64,000 nucleotides of DNA from Pedobacter sp. KBW06 (GCF_003852525.1 NZ_QAJL01000001.1:420983-484982), one strand, 5' to 3'. Shown: positions 1 through 7,900, numbered from the stretch's first letter. Numbers and translations are program-made. The notes: generated from the sequence alone by a model not told the origin.

Positions 1-388
1 GGGCGATCCCATCGCTTAGCGCGCCAGACAATTCATTGAGCATCAACAGGTAATCGGTATTTTCTACCGTATCATTCTTCAGAACTTTCAGGTGATCCTG
101 ATAGTTCTCCCTTACCAGCTGAGATTTATAATGATTAATGATGCTGTATTTCAGGCCTCCAAAAAGATAATTACTGATGGAAACAATGGTTACGGTCTCC
201 CTTCTGCGCCAAAGGTCTACAAAAAGATTTTGTGTGAGTTCTTCAGCAAGCTCCTTATAATGTGTTTTTTTATAAGCCACCTGGAAGACCCCTTTCCAGT
301 AACGGGTATAAATCTCCCTGAACGCACGTTCGCTGCCGTCTTTAAAAAGAACGACCAGTTCATCATCGGTGAGGACTGAAAGGTTCAT
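1..388 (-). CDS. ECF-type RNA polymerase sigma factor, partial (C-terminus outside window)
   Basis: Reading the minus strand from an ATG at 388 gives 129 codons open to the window edge, so the C-terminal part (region 4, helix-turn-helix) is missing. The N-terminus (MNLSVLTDDELVVLFKDGS, then ERAFREIYTRYW) and the region-2 stretch LTQNLFVDLWRRR at about residues 53-65 match the FecI/SusC-associated ECF sigma-70 proteins common in Bacteroidota. Such factors bind core RNA polymerase and usually act with an anti-sigma FecR and a TonB receptor; those partners would lie left of the window. The gene is downstream of the copper region but separated from it by an inverted repeat, so it is probably an independent unit. 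Family call is firm from the N-terminal half; the regulated target is unknown. Confidence 0.85.
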   Translation of the reverse strand, partial: MNLSVLTDDELVVLFKDGSERAFREIYTRYWKGVFQVAYKKTHYKELAEELTQNLFVDLWRRRETVTIVSISNYLFGGLKYSIINHYKSQLVRENYQDHLKVLKNDTVENTDYLLMLNELSGALSDGIA

Positions 389-479
389 ATGGCAGTTAGG
401 GTGGTTAGTTGGTCTGGTTCTAACAAATTTAACAATAAAAGTCAAACGGCGATAAAAAATTATCTGCCCCTAACTAACC

Positions 480-517
480 AATCACTCAGCAGGATTGACA
501 GTGCCTGCTGAGTGATT
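480..517. terminator. Inverted repeat, probable terminator of the copper operon
   Basis: Arms at 480-493 and 504-517 (AATCACTCAGCAGG and its exact complement) flank a 10-base loop. It sits directly after the stop of the outer-membrane barrel gene (minus strand) and before the sigma-factor gene. The U-tract is weak on both strands, so termination efficiency is uncertain. Confidence 0.6.
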
Positions 518-522
518 TTAAC

Positions 523-1458
523 CTAAAAGGGTAAAGACATATGTACCATTACCCGGTTTCCGGCTTTCGCCCTTCCTCCTGCGAGGTCCTGGGAACGCAC
601 ATTCTGGTAATTGGCACCAAAGGAAAGTCCCTTCATCGCCACTTCTACCCCTGCAACAGCGGATAAGGAATAACCTCCGGAGACATCCACATTGTACTTA
701 TTGTTTTCTACATCTTTATCGGCAGTCTCATATAAAACACCTGCATTGGGCGCTACAGTAACCACATTTGCCAGTCTGAATTTATAATAGGCCAGCATAT
801 TTGCCGTCAGCTTATTTCCATACCGGTAATTGTATTTGTTTTCCGTATTGATCTTATAGTTCACATTTGTGTTCAAACCCAGGTCATTGTAACGGATGTC
901 GTAGGCCGCATTGAGGGTAAAATCAGTGCTCGCGGTCCCCAGCTGGAAGTTGTTCGGAGATTCCTGGATCGCCAGTCTTTCCGAAGGCTCATATTTCCCC
1001 GTAGGCACTTTTACCCCGCCTCCAATCCAAACCGATTGCACGAGCAGGCGTTCCCCAAGGGTTCCGCTTTTGTCGAGCAGTTTATAATATCCCATCAGTG
1101 CAATGTCTCCAAGGCCATTTTTAGTACCATTGCCGGTCTGACTTTCCCTTTTATTGAAATTATAAGGCACAAAAGCCAAAATCCGAAAGCGGCTTCCGAT
1201 GTTCCAGCCCCCCCAGAGCTCTGCACTCTGGTAAGTTTCATCGGCAGTGATCGGTGTTCTTTGTCCGAGTGGGCCCAGGTGTGTCTGTAAACTCTTGTGC
1301 TGATACCTCAGCCCTATAAATCTTTTGTTAAACTCGGGCAGGATGCCCAGGTAATAACTTCCTACCCCACAGCCACAAATGTCACAGGCTAAGCTGGCAA
1401 ATGTAGTGGAGCACAACAGCATCAGGCTAATTATTATTTTCTTCTTCATCATTGTCAT
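523..1458 (-). CDS. Putative outer-membrane beta-barrel protein with N-terminal CxxCGCG motif
   Basis: A 311-residue protein with a signal peptide (MKKKIIISLMLLCSTTFASLA) followed at once by CDICGCGVGSYYLG, then alternating aromatic/polar strands ending in SLPF, a C-terminal phenylalanine typical of outer-membrane barrels. A start at the ATG three codons in (MKKK) is equally possible. I do not recognise a named family with certainty. The four clustered cysteines right after signal cleavage could form a metal site. It is the last gene of a minus-strand run of MbnP-like and di-haem peroxidase genes, 26 bases downstream of one of them, so a role in metal passage or sensing across the outer membrane is an inference from context only. 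Confidence 0.7.
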   Translation of the reverse strand: MTMMKKKIIISLMLLCSTTFASLACDICGCGVGSYYLGILPEFNKRFIGLRYQHKSLQTHLGPLGQRTPITADETYQSAELWGGWNIGSRFRILAFVPYNFNKRESQTGNGTKNGLGDIALMGYYKLLDKSGTLGERLLVQSVWIGGGVKVPTGKYEPSERLAIQESPNNFQLGTASTDFTLNAAYDIRYNDLGLNTNVNYKINTENKYNYRYGNKLTANMLAYYKFRLANVVTVAPNAGVLYETADKDVENNKYNVDVSGGYSLSAVAGVEVAMKGLSFGANYQNVRSQDLAGGRAKAGNRVMVHMSLPF

Positions 1459-1484
1459 CGTTGTTTGATCGTTATAAAACCTTG

Positions 1485-2546
1485 TTATTGTTCAGACAAA
1501 AGCTTGTTATTGATAAATTCCTCATCATTTAAAGTGGCTAAGAATGCAGTCAGCTTCGTCTTGTCATTTTCTGTTAAAGCAATTCCCCGGCGGTCTCCCT
1601 GCTGAAGTAAGGGATCGAGATTGAGGGTGGCCTGAACTTCTGAATTGTAATGTTCCAGTACGCCCCCAAGACTCAAAAACCGTCCGTCGTGCATGTAAGG
1701 AGCAGTATACCTCAGGTTCCTCAAAGAAGGCACCTTAAACTTATACTTATCCGTACTGATGAGGGTAGCGAGGTATAAACCCTGATCATTGATCGGGCTG
1801 GGCCCTAAGCCATTGTTCCGGAAAGTGCCATCGGTAAACAGCGGTTCGCTATGGCAGGAAGCACATTTCTGCTTAAACAAAGTATAGCCCTCCTGTTCCT
1901 CGGCTGTAAAAACCGCATTTCCTTCTTTTCTCATCACCTTATCATATTTGGAATTGCTGCTGACACACAGGAGCATGAACTGCGACAAAGCCTTCATAAA
2001 CCTCGCAGTGCTGATCTCTTCGGTTCCAAAAGCACGTTTAAACATTTCCGGGTATTTAGGCAGCTGCCGGAGTTTATTGAACACATTTTCCAGTTTCTCG
2101 TCCATTTCCTCATGCGTGGTAATGGGTGCAATGGGCTGTAAGTCCAGGTCGTAAATTCCACCTCCCCACATGAACGATTTGCTCCAGGCAAGGTTCATAA
2201 TCGGCGGGGAATTGCGCGTTCCCAGACGGTCGTCGATCCCATGGCTCACGTCATGCCCATGCTGTGTGAAAGCAGAAGACTGAATGTGACAGGAACCACA
2301 GGTGATGGTATTGTTCCGGGAGAGCCGGGGCTCATAAAACAAAGCCCTTCCCAACTCAAAGCCCTCCTTAGTGACTTTATTGCCGGCAAAATTATAGACA
2401 GGCTCCGGGAAGTTTGCAGGTTTCTGAAAGCCCAGAAAATCTGCAATCTTATCGATTACAGGGTTGTCTTTGAGGACCACATCTTTCTTACAGGCCAGAA
2501 TAAAAATGCCCATCAGAAAAAGCGTCATCCAGTGTTTTTTATTCAT
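1485..2546 (-). CDS. Di-haem cytochrome c peroxidase/MauG family lipoprotein (MbnH-like), second copy
   Basis: 353 residues with a lipoprotein signal ending FILAC, so it is probably membrane-anchored in the periplasm. Two c-type haem sites are visible: CGSCH at 83-87 and CASCH at 228-232, the two-haem plan of bacterial cytochrome c peroxidases and MauG. Family enzymes reduce peroxide or use high-valent haem iron to modify a partner protein; MbnH oxidises a tryptophan of MbnP to kynurenine. The gene follows an MbnP-like gene with only 5 bases between them, which favours the MbnH role over a general peroxidase. It is a paralogue of 3455-4531: the first haem site falls at the same residue number and the sequence after it aligns closely (ALFYEPRLSRNN against RLFYDLRLSGNN). 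Confidence 0.9.
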   Translation of the reverse strand: MNKKHWMTLFLMGIFILACKKDVVLKDNPVIDKIADFLGFQKPANFPEPVYNFAGNKVTKEGFELGRALFYEPRLSRNNTITCGSCHIQSSAFTQHGHDVSHGIDDRLGTRNSPPIMNLAWSKSFMWGGGIYDLDLQPIAPITTHEEMDEKLENVFNKLRQLPKYPEMFKRAFGTEEISTARFMKALSQFMLLCVSSNSKYDKVMRKEGNAVFTAEEQEGYTLFKQKCASCHSEPLFTDGTFRNNGLGPSPINDQGLYLATLISTDKYKFKVPSLRNLRYTAPYMHDGRFLSLGGVLEHYNSEVQATLNLDPLLQQGDRRGIALTENDKTKLTAFLATLNDEEFINNKLLSEQ

Positions 2547-2551
2547 GGCGA

Positions 2552-3403
2552 CTAATTTTCGGTATGGTCATGTCTGAACATTTCGCTCAGGTTATTGGCA
2601 ATGTTTGCACTAAAATCACCAAACATGACGTTCGGATGTGCCGCGATACTGAACGCATTTTTTCCGTTAAAGACTTTCATCAGGTCTACAAACAGGTGGA
2701 CATTGCTTTGACGGTCCTTCCTCACCCTGGCAATCCCCGCAGCTTTCAGGTCTAACGTAACCGTCCTGATGTTGTTTAATGTTGGGGCATTATAGCCACC
2801 AAAACCACCAATATGGTATTTGAACTGCTTTTTACCGGAAGGATCACCATTTTGATCATCAGAGATCACCGCAGAATTTCCTTCGAATTTGAAAAAGATA
2901 TAGCCGTTTTGCCAGCCCCAGTACATCCCACCCGAATCATGGCCACCACCGTAGGCAGGATCCAGAATTCCGGTCCGTTTTTCCACAGGCATCGTGCTTC
3001 TCAGACTGTCTACACCTATGGTAAAGGTTAAGCGGGTATAGTCTCCCTCCGGAACATTGACCTTGGCAAAACGGGTCGTTTTATCGGCACCATTGATCAG
3101 GAAATAGCTGTCGTCCTGTTTTACGGTGTATTCCTGACCGGAGGCAGTTGCCACCTTAATGTTACTGATGAAATATTGCAGAAAAGAAATGGAGAACTTC
3201 TCTCCTGCAGCATTGGTATACGGACTTCCGGTATTGTTGATGGAAAAGGTCCGCTCTCCGACGATATTGTCGAACTCTACGGAGAAAGGGGCCAGATTTG
3301 TTGCCACAAATTCCGGAGCTGCATCTTCTTTTTTAGAACAGGCAGATAAGATCAGAAAGATACCGCCCAGCAGTACCCATTTAACGTTTTTTATGTTGTT
3401 CAT
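2552..3403 (-). CDS. MbnP-like lipoprotein, second copy
   Basis: 283-residue lipoprotein (signal ending LILSAC). The pattern of a beta-sandwich with FSISFLQYFISNIKV near residues 70-84, a LTFTIGVDSLR stretch near 125-135 and the signature GGMYWGWQNGY at about 158-168 matches the MbnP family, which binds copper and is paired with MbnH in many bacteria. W162 and W164 of this copy are candidates for the tryptophan that MbnH converts to kynurenine in characterised members. It lies between two di-haem peroxidase genes, 5 bases before the one at 1485-2546. The family call is good; copper binding and tryptophan modification in this organism are inferences. Confidence 0.85.
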   Translation of the reverse strand: MNNIKNVKWVLLGGIFLILSACSKKEDAAPEFVATNLAPFSVEFDNIVGERTFSINNTGSPYTNAAGEKFSISFLQYFISNIKVATASGQEYTVKQDDSYFLINGADKTTRFAKVNVPEGDYTRLTFTIGVDSLRSTMPVEKRTGILDPAYGGGHDSGGMYWGWQNGYIFFKFEGNSAVISDDQNGDPSGKKQFKYHIGGFGGYNAPTLNNIRTVTLDLKAAGIARVRKDRQSNVHLFVDLMKVFNGKNAFSIAAHPNVMFGDFSANIANNLSEMFRHDHTEN

Positions 3404-3454
3404 CTTTGTTTTTTTTATTGGAAAACCAATTTAAAGCCATAAATGGCCATTCTT

Positions 3455-4531
3455 TCAAAATGGATTTCCCTGTTTTTTATTGGTAATAAATGATTCGTCG
3501 GTTAATGTCCCCAGAAAAGCAATCAGCTCCTTTTTCTCTGTTTCAGTAAGCGGAATGCCTATTGCACCATGGTCCTGATAAAGGATGGGATCAACAGTCT
3601 GACTGGCTTTTATCCCGGAATTGTAATGCTCCAGCACTTCTTCTATCGTATGGAACCTTCCATCATGCATGTAGGGTGCAGTAAGCAGAACGTTTCTCAG
3701 GGAAGGGGTTTTGAATTTCCCCAGATCGGCAGGGTCAAAACTCACCCTGAAATGCCCCTGATAAATCCCCTCCTTTTCATCGCCGAAAGTCGCATCAAGG
3801 CCATTGTTATGGAAAGCCTGGTCGGTAAATAAGGCGCCCTTATGACAAGCACTGCATTTTTCACGGTACAGGTTCATGCCCTTCAGCTCCGGCAGGGAAA
3901 GCATTGCCTCTTTACGCAGGTACTGATCATAGCGTGAATTGGCGGAGATCAGCGTCCGTTGAAATTGCGACAAGGCTTTTACCACATCTGCTGAGCGGAT
4001 TTCCTGCTTAAAGACCAGTTTAAACCGGTTCACGTAATCAGGAACTGCCTTCAGCTCTGCTTCCAGTTCATAGAGGTCCTGATGCATTTCATCCTCACTC
4101 GTGAGCGGTCCAAAAGCCTGAGATTCCAGATTTTTAGCTCCGCCATCCCAGAAAAGGCCCTGACCTGCCCATGCCAGGTTAAACAATACCGGGGCATGCC
4201 GCAATAGCGGACGTCCGGAGAAACCTTTATTGCTCAGGGCTAAGCCATCCGAAAAGGCCAGTTCCTGCCGGTGACAGGAAGCACAGGAAATCCGGTTGTT
4301 TCCGGATAACCTGAGGTCATAAAAAAGCCTTCTCCCCAGCTCGATTCCTTCTTCCGTTAAAGGGTTGTCGGGATCTGTCTGGATTTGAGGAAATTCCATT
4401 GGCAGCCGGAGCTGAACTTCATGGAGCCCTGCAGGCTTTTCTTCCTGCACTGCCTCCTTTTTACAGGAAATCAGCAATGCAGAGAAGAAAAGTCCGCCAG
4501 CAATACCTAGAAAAGCAGAATTGCTGATCAT
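3455..4531 (-). CDS. Di-haem cytochrome c peroxidase/MauG family lipoprotein (MbnH-like), first copy
   Basis: 358 residues, lipoprotein signal ending ALLISC. Haem motifs CASCH at 83-87 and CSACH in the middle of the protein, with the conserved TPSLRNVLLTAPYMHDGRF segment found in the bacterial di-haem peroxidases. Placed 5 bases after the MbnP-like gene at 4537-5337, so the operon order is mbnP-mbnH-mbnP-mbnH. The conserved histidine/methionine region (YMHDGRF) is intact. It could act as a peroxide scavenger, but the pairing with MbnP-like genes makes post-translational oxidation of the partner more likely. Confidence 0.9.
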   Translation of the reverse strand: MISNSAFLGIAGGLFFSALLISCKKEAVQEEKPAGLHEVQLRLPMEFPQIQTDPDNPLTEEGIELGRRLFYDLRLSGNNRISCASCHRQELAFSDGLALSNKGFSGRPLLRHAPVLFNLAWAGQGLFWDGGAKNLESQAFGPLTSEDEMHQDLYELEAELKAVPDYVNRFKLVFKQEIRSADVVKALSQFQRTLISANSRYDQYLRKEAMLSLPELKGMNLYREKCSACHKGALFTDQAFHNNGLDATFGDEKEGIYQGHFRVSFDPADLGKFKTPSLRNVLLTAPYMHDGRFHTIEEVLEHYNSGIKASQTVDPILYQDHGAIGIPLTETEKKELIAFLGTLTDESFITNKKQGNPF

Positions 4532-4536
4532 GCGTC

Positions 4537-5337
4537 TTAGTTCAGCGATTTAACACTGAATACTTTCGTCGCATAGTTTCCTGCTACAGCAGTCATTGCA
4601 GTGGCTTGCGCCGCCCCCACAACAGGAGTCGTCATGACATCCAGTCCTTCCAGTGCTTTGGCCACATCTACATTAAGAATGAGATGGCTTGATGTTGAAG
4701 CACTGATGCTTAACGTTTTCGGCAGGTCCAGCGTAAGGGTTTTGTAATTGGCATTGAGCCCTGTTTCTATTTTCAATGCTTTCGAGTTCCCTCCTTCGGT
4801 TACTTTACCCGTTACAGAACTGAAAATATAGCTCGTCAGCCACATCCAGGAAACATTCGTCATTCCGTTTAAAGGAGAGAGTTCTCCGGAAAGCAGACTC
4901 AGGTTATCATTGTATTTAGCATCCACACCTACCGAGAATTTAATGGATTTATAATCTCCTGCCGGAATGTCTTTCAGCACTACATCTTCTCTTTTCGTAG
5001 CAGGATAAACAGTGGTAGGGAGGTCGTTGTTAACTCCTTTCAGGTTAATTTCCCCTGTTTCTTCGAGTAAATAATAAGATCCGGGAACTTTAAATTCTGC
5101 GCCATTATTAGCTACCAGCACTACATTGCTGATCCAATACCTGAATTTATTGAAATTATAGGTTTTTCCGGAAACAGTAAAGTCCGTATTAAGGGCAAAA
5201 TCCTGATTCCCAAAAACTGCGTCAAAGGTCAGGGTAGTTTTTCCGTTTGCATCGACGGCATTAATGGGATCTTTATCTTTTGAACAGGCGCTGAATAAGA
5301 GTACGGACAGGCTAAGGATGGTTAATATTTTCTTCAT
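4537..5337 (-). CDS. MbnP-like lipoprotein, first copy
   Basis: 266 residues; lipoprotein signal ending LLFSAC. Shares with the other copy the FNKFRYWISNVVLV strand region near residues 62-75, the IKFSVGVDAKYN stretch near 132-143, and a double-tryptophan motif VSWMWLTSYIF with W164 and W166. The spacing W-x-W is kept although the surrounding residues differ strongly from the second copy, so the two are diverged paralogues, not a recent duplication. Probably the first gene of the four-gene MbnP/MbnH run: upstream lie 207 bases without a gene. Confidence 0.82.
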   Translation of the reverse strand: MKKILTILSLSVLLFSACSKDKDPINAVDANGKTTLTFDAVFGNQDFALNTDFTVSGKTYNFNKFRYWISNVVLVANNGAEFKVPGSYYLLEETGEINLKGVNNDLPTTVYPATKREDVVLKDIPAGDYKSIKFSVGVDAKYNDNLSLLSGELSPLNGMTNVSWMWLTSYIFSSVTGKVTEGGNSKALKIETGLNANYKTLTLDLPKTLSISASTSSHLILNVDVAKALEGLDVMTTPVVGAAQATAMTAVAGNYATKVFSVKSLN

Positions 5338-5472
5338 TTTATTTAAAATTATGGGTCATACCTCTCCCATTCCATGGGAATGAGCTTCAGGCAGGATTAA
5401 AAAAATTGACAATTTTGTTTACAGCCAGTCAGTCTGGTGTTAAGAAACATCAGGACATTTTCATACACAGGT

Positions 5473-5513
5473 AATTGCCCGAAATGACGGTGATTCCCCG
5501 AGATGACGGTAAT
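5473..5513. repeat. Two-copy direct repeat upstream of the first MbnP-like gene
   Basis: The word CCCGARATGACGGTRATT occurs twice back to back at about 5478-5495 and 5497-5514, separated by about one base. It lies in the 207-base gap between the small Cys-protein gene and the MbnP-like gene, so it may be part of the promoter region or a small intergenic repeat. Confidence 0.45.
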
Positions 5514-5544
5514 TTCACTGAAACAATGAAAAAAGAAAAAGCTG

Positions 5545-5940
5545 TTAAATAAGCGGAAATGAAGAAACCGCGGGTGGGGGGTGAAGAATTTCAGTGATAT
5601 TTTCCGGCAGGTGGAAAGGCCTTTCTTTTGAAAAGTCTTTCCTGATAAACCAGGCAGGAAAAACAAGCAATACATTTGACTTCATGAAGAAGGGATCTCC
5701 TGCATTTTTCTTTTGTGCTTCTCTTTCCTGTCTTTTCTCTTTTTCTTCTGCCTGTCTGAGTTTATTGCTCAGGTAACATTTACCATTGCAATGCAATTCC
5801 GGTTTGTCCCTGTTTTCGCAAAGGGTATTGGCAATGTATTGCTGATTGAGTTCAAAACCCGCATAAATGAAGACCCTGCTGAACTGAGTCAGCAGTATCA
5901 TAGTCAACAAAAATATAGCGGTAAAACTCCTGAACATCAT
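5545..5940 (-). CDS. Small Cys-rich membrane-anchored protein of unknown function (copy A)
   Basis: 131 residues. A hydrophobic N-terminal segment (about 5-27) is followed by AGFELNQQYIANTLCENRD, then KPELHCNGKCYLSNKL, a charged helix rich in E/K/R/Q (about 62-80), and a C-terminus with LHPPPAV. The three cysteines in C-x(11)-C-x(3)-C spacing are identical in a second gene at 7446-7820, so this is a family. I know of such proteins in Bacteroidota only as uncharacterised. It starts directly after the YHS-domain gene (stop and start abut at 5940/5941), so the operon is lipoprotein-SCO-YHS-this gene. The Cys pair CNGKC next to a copper/SCO set suggests metal or thiol chemistry at the inner membrane; this is inference. 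Confidence 0.75.
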   Translation of the reverse strand: MMFRSFTAIFLLTMILLTQFSRVFIYAGFELNQQYIANTLCENRDKPELHCNGKCYLSNKLRQAEEKEKRQEREAQKKNAGDPFFMKSNVLLVFPAWFIRKDFSKERPFHLPENITEILHPPPAVSSFPLI

Positions 5941-6201
5941 TTATTTCTTAAGGTATTTGTCCGGATTGCTTACGAAAGTCTTTTTACAGCCTGCGCTGCA
6001 AAAGCCATACACCACCTTATTATGGTTGTGAGTAAGGGTCGTTCCCTTTTTCACTTTCATTCCGCAAACCGGATCTCTGGCATCGGTTTTAAGGGAATCT
6101 GTCTGGGCTTGCGGAGCAGAAAGCAGCTCCGGATTTCCGGAGGATTTAAAGGCCGCAGTGCTGAGTAAAAGCAGCAGGATACAGGTCATCAGTTTTTTCA
6201 T
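5941..6201 (-). CDS. YHS-domain secreted protein
   Basis: 86 residues with a signal peptide (MKKLMTCILLLLLSTAAFKSSG). The rest is a YHS domain: RDPVCGMKVKKGTTLTHNH, then VYGFCSAGCKKTFVSNPDKYL. The conserved DPVCGM and FCSxxCKxxFxxxPxKY elements are complete, with three cysteines able to bind metal. YHS domains are often seen with copper-handling proteins, including copper ATPases. It overlaps the SCO gene by 4 bases, which points to translational coupling, and abuts the small Cys-rich gene downstream. Likely a periplasmic copper carrier or sensor. Confidence 0.88.
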   Translation of the reverse strand: MKKLMTCILLLLLSTAAFKSSGNPELLSAPQAQTDSLKTDARDPVCGMKVKKGTTLTHNHNKVVYGFCSAGCKKTFVSNPDKYLKK

Positions 6202-6836
6202 TTCTTATACTCGTTTAATAAAATATCCATGTCTTCCATGAGCTTTTTCACTTCTTTATCCAGGGTTCCGTCGTAGGCACCCCTCATGCGTTTTTCTTTG
6301 TCTATCAGGATCAGGTATCCCTGGTGCATAAAACCACCGGGCGCTTTATTGTCTTCTTTAGCCGCGACGAGATAGTTGCGTTCGGCAAGGGCATAAATAT
6401 CTTCCTTCTTACCCCAGAGGTATTCCCATTGGCTTCCTTTCACGCCTAATTTATCTGCGTATGCTTTCATTCTCGAAGGAAGATCATACTTCACATCAAT
6501 GGTATGAGAAGCCAGTTTCACTTCCGGATTGCCTTCATACTTTTTGTATACCTTTAATAAATTGCGGTGCATGGTCGGACAAATGGTTGGGCAGGAAGTA
6601 AAAAAGAAATCCGCCACATAGATCGCTCCATTGAAGTCTTTATCTGTTACCGCCACACTATCCTGATTTAGGAGTTTAAATGCGGGAATCGTTCTAAAAA
6701 CAGTATCTATCACTGTTTTACCATCTACTACCTTCTCCTGTTGTTCCATTTGCAAAAAGGGCAGGCGTTTTGGCTTTTCTTTACAGCTAAAAAGAAACAA
6801 AAGAAAAAAGGAAAGACAGGTTATGTTTAATCTCAT
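6198..6836 (-). CDS. SCO1/SenC family copper chaperone lipoprotein (copy A)
   Basis: 212 residues, lipoprotein signal ending LFLFSC. The thioredoxin-like SCO fold is marked by FFFTSCPTICPTMHRN (CxxxC copper/thiol site, about residues 80-90) and the downstream histidine in SHTIDVKYDLPSRM. SCO proteins deliver copper to, or keep reduced, the CuA site of cytochrome oxidase subunit II. The gene overlaps the lipoprotein gene upstream by one base and the YHS gene downstream by four. A paralogue lies at 24923-25576 and shares most motifs. All metal-site residues are present. Confidence 0.95.
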   Translation of the reverse strand: MRLNITCLSFFLLFLFSCKEKPKRLPFLQMEQQEKVVDGKTVIDTVFRTIPAFKLLNQDSVAVTDKDFNGAIYVADFFFTSCPTICPTMHRNLLKVYKKYEGNPEVKLASHTIDVKYDLPSRMKAYADKLGVKGSQWEYLWGKKEDIYALAERNYLVAAKEDNKAPGGFMHQGYLILIDKEKRMRGAYDGTLDKEVKKLMEDMDILLNEYKK

Positions 6837-7270
6837 TATTTTTTGAATTTACTGAGGTAAGCTTCGGATGATTTGATTTCTTTTTTATAGAGGCTGTCTA
6901 CACGCTGAATCTTCTCTTTTTCTGCTTTGAAATATTTGACAGATTCTTCGTTTGATTTACCCGTTACATCAGGTTCAAATTTATGCATCCAATCGTTCAT
7001 ACTGTCTTCAGCGCTGGTCAGGTCCTGCAGCAAGGCCTTCATGGCTTCTTTTTCTTTTAGCGTATCCAGTTCGGGATACTTTACTTTTAGTCCTTTCAGG
7101 TCTTTCAATAAGGTATCCAGCTTCATCTGGTAATTAACGATGGCTGTTTGATCACCCATTACCAGGTCATGAAACTTCATCACTTCATCACGTTCTTTTT
7201 TGTAATCTGCGTTTTGCGTACATGCAGCGGCTCCAAGAGCGAGCAGCACTATTCCAACTAATTTCTTCAT
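6836..7270 (-). CDS. Coiled-coil lipoprotein of unknown function
   Basis: 144 residues when started at the ATG at 7270, which gives MKKLVGIVLLALGAAAC, a clean lipoprotein signal; the longer frame from 7309 adds 13 residues without a plausible signal. The mature part is strongly helical and charged (repeats of L/K/E, for example LDTLLKDLKGLK), with a WMHKF segment and three methionines near its middle. No family recognised with certainty. It is the first gene of the SCO/YHS operon, overlapping SCO by one base, so it probably serves the same copper or oxidase-assembly function. Confidence 0.8.
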   Translation of the reverse strand: MKKLVGIVLLALGAAACTQNADYKKERDEVMKFHDLVMGDQTAIVNYQMKLDTLLKDLKGLKVKYPELDTLKEKEAMKALLQDLTSAEDSMNDWMHKFEPDVTGKSNEESVKYFKAEKEKIQRVDSLYKKEIKSSEAYLSKFKK

Positions 7271-7445
7271 CTTGATTTTTAAAAATATTCGGGTATGATT
7301 AGAGATCACATTTCCAATATGCGGTATAAGGGCAATTCAAAGGATATCAATATCCTCTTCCCTTCGCTGCTTGAAAATATAAGATGTCTAATGTAAGGTT
7401 AAGTATTCGCCGCAAATCTGACCTGAAGGGCCAGCAATTCCGGGA

Positions 7446-7820
7446 TTATGCGCTCAGTTGCGGAGGGTGGAAAATCGCATTCAAAATAGATTGCGGCATT
7501 CCCGTAGACAGCGGAATATGAAAATGAATTTCCGCGAAGGCATATTGTTTAAATTCCAGGGCATTGACTACGATGGCGTCCTGAATGGGTGTTTTCTGAG
7601 CTTGTCTTTCCTGTTTCTGTTCTTTGTCCTGTGCCTGCTTTAATTTTTTCATTAAATAGCACTTTCCATTACAGTGAAGCTGAGGCTTATCTTTATTCAC
7701 ACAAAGCTCGGCGGCGATGTATTTCTCGTTCATTTCAAAACCAGCGAACACAAAAGCATTGGAGAAGTTTACCACAAGTAAACTCAACAAAAGCAATATG
7801 GCTGTTGGTTTGATTAACAT
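7446..7820 (-). CDS. Small Cys-rich membrane-anchored protein of unknown function (copy B)
   Basis: 124 residues from the ATG at 7820 (MLIKPTAILLLLSLLVVN); a frame from 7841 would add seven residues but would place the start upstream of the promoter -7 box. Same architecture as 5545-5940: hydrophobic segment, AGFEMNEKYIAAELCVNKD, then KPQLHCNGKCYLMKKL, a Q/E/K-rich helix, and a C-terminus with HPP. The three cysteines align exactly with copy A. It stands alone between the thioesterase terminator and the copper operon, with its own promoter box, and may have no 5' leader (see the promoter entry). Confidence 0.72.
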   Translation of the reverse strand: MLIKPTAILLLLSLLVVNFSNAFVFAGFEMNEKYIAAELCVNKDKPQLHCNGKCYLMKKLKQAQDKEQKQERQAQKTPIQDAIVVNALEFKQYAFAEIHFHIPLSTGMPQSILNAIFHPPQLSA

Positions 7821-7825
7821 TGGCG

Positions 7826-7833
7826 CAAAGATA
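7826..7833 (-). promoter_or_regulatory. Bacteroidota -7 promoter box of small Cys-rich gene B
   Basis: On the minus strand the sequence reads TATCTTTG followed by CGCCA and then the ATG at 7820. TAnnTTTG is the Bacteroidota primary-sigma -7 element. The final G lies six bases before the ATG, which would put transcription start at or beside the first base of the start codon. Confidence 0.55.
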
Positions 7834-7866
7834 GGGAACAATTACGGGGATTACCAGACAAAGCAT

Positions 7867-7893
7867 AAAAAAAGCAGGCCTGGGCCTGCTTTT
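7867..7893 (-). terminator. Rho-independent terminator after thioesterase
   Basis: On the minus strand AAAAGCAGGCC pairs with GGCCTGCTTTT and a T-run follows. It lies just after the stop codon of the thioesterase gene at 7901 and isolates it from the small Cys-rich gene. Confidence 0.9.
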
Positions 7894-7900
7894 GTATTGA

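Noticed and set aside
92..379. Open frame of 95 codons on the plus strand
   Set aside because: It is the antisense shadow of the ECF sigma-factor gene, which has clear family sequence on the minus strand.
5397..5675. Open frame of 92 codons on the minus strand
   Set aside because: It overlaps the small Cys-rich gene in another frame and covers intergenic repeats; no recognisable signal.
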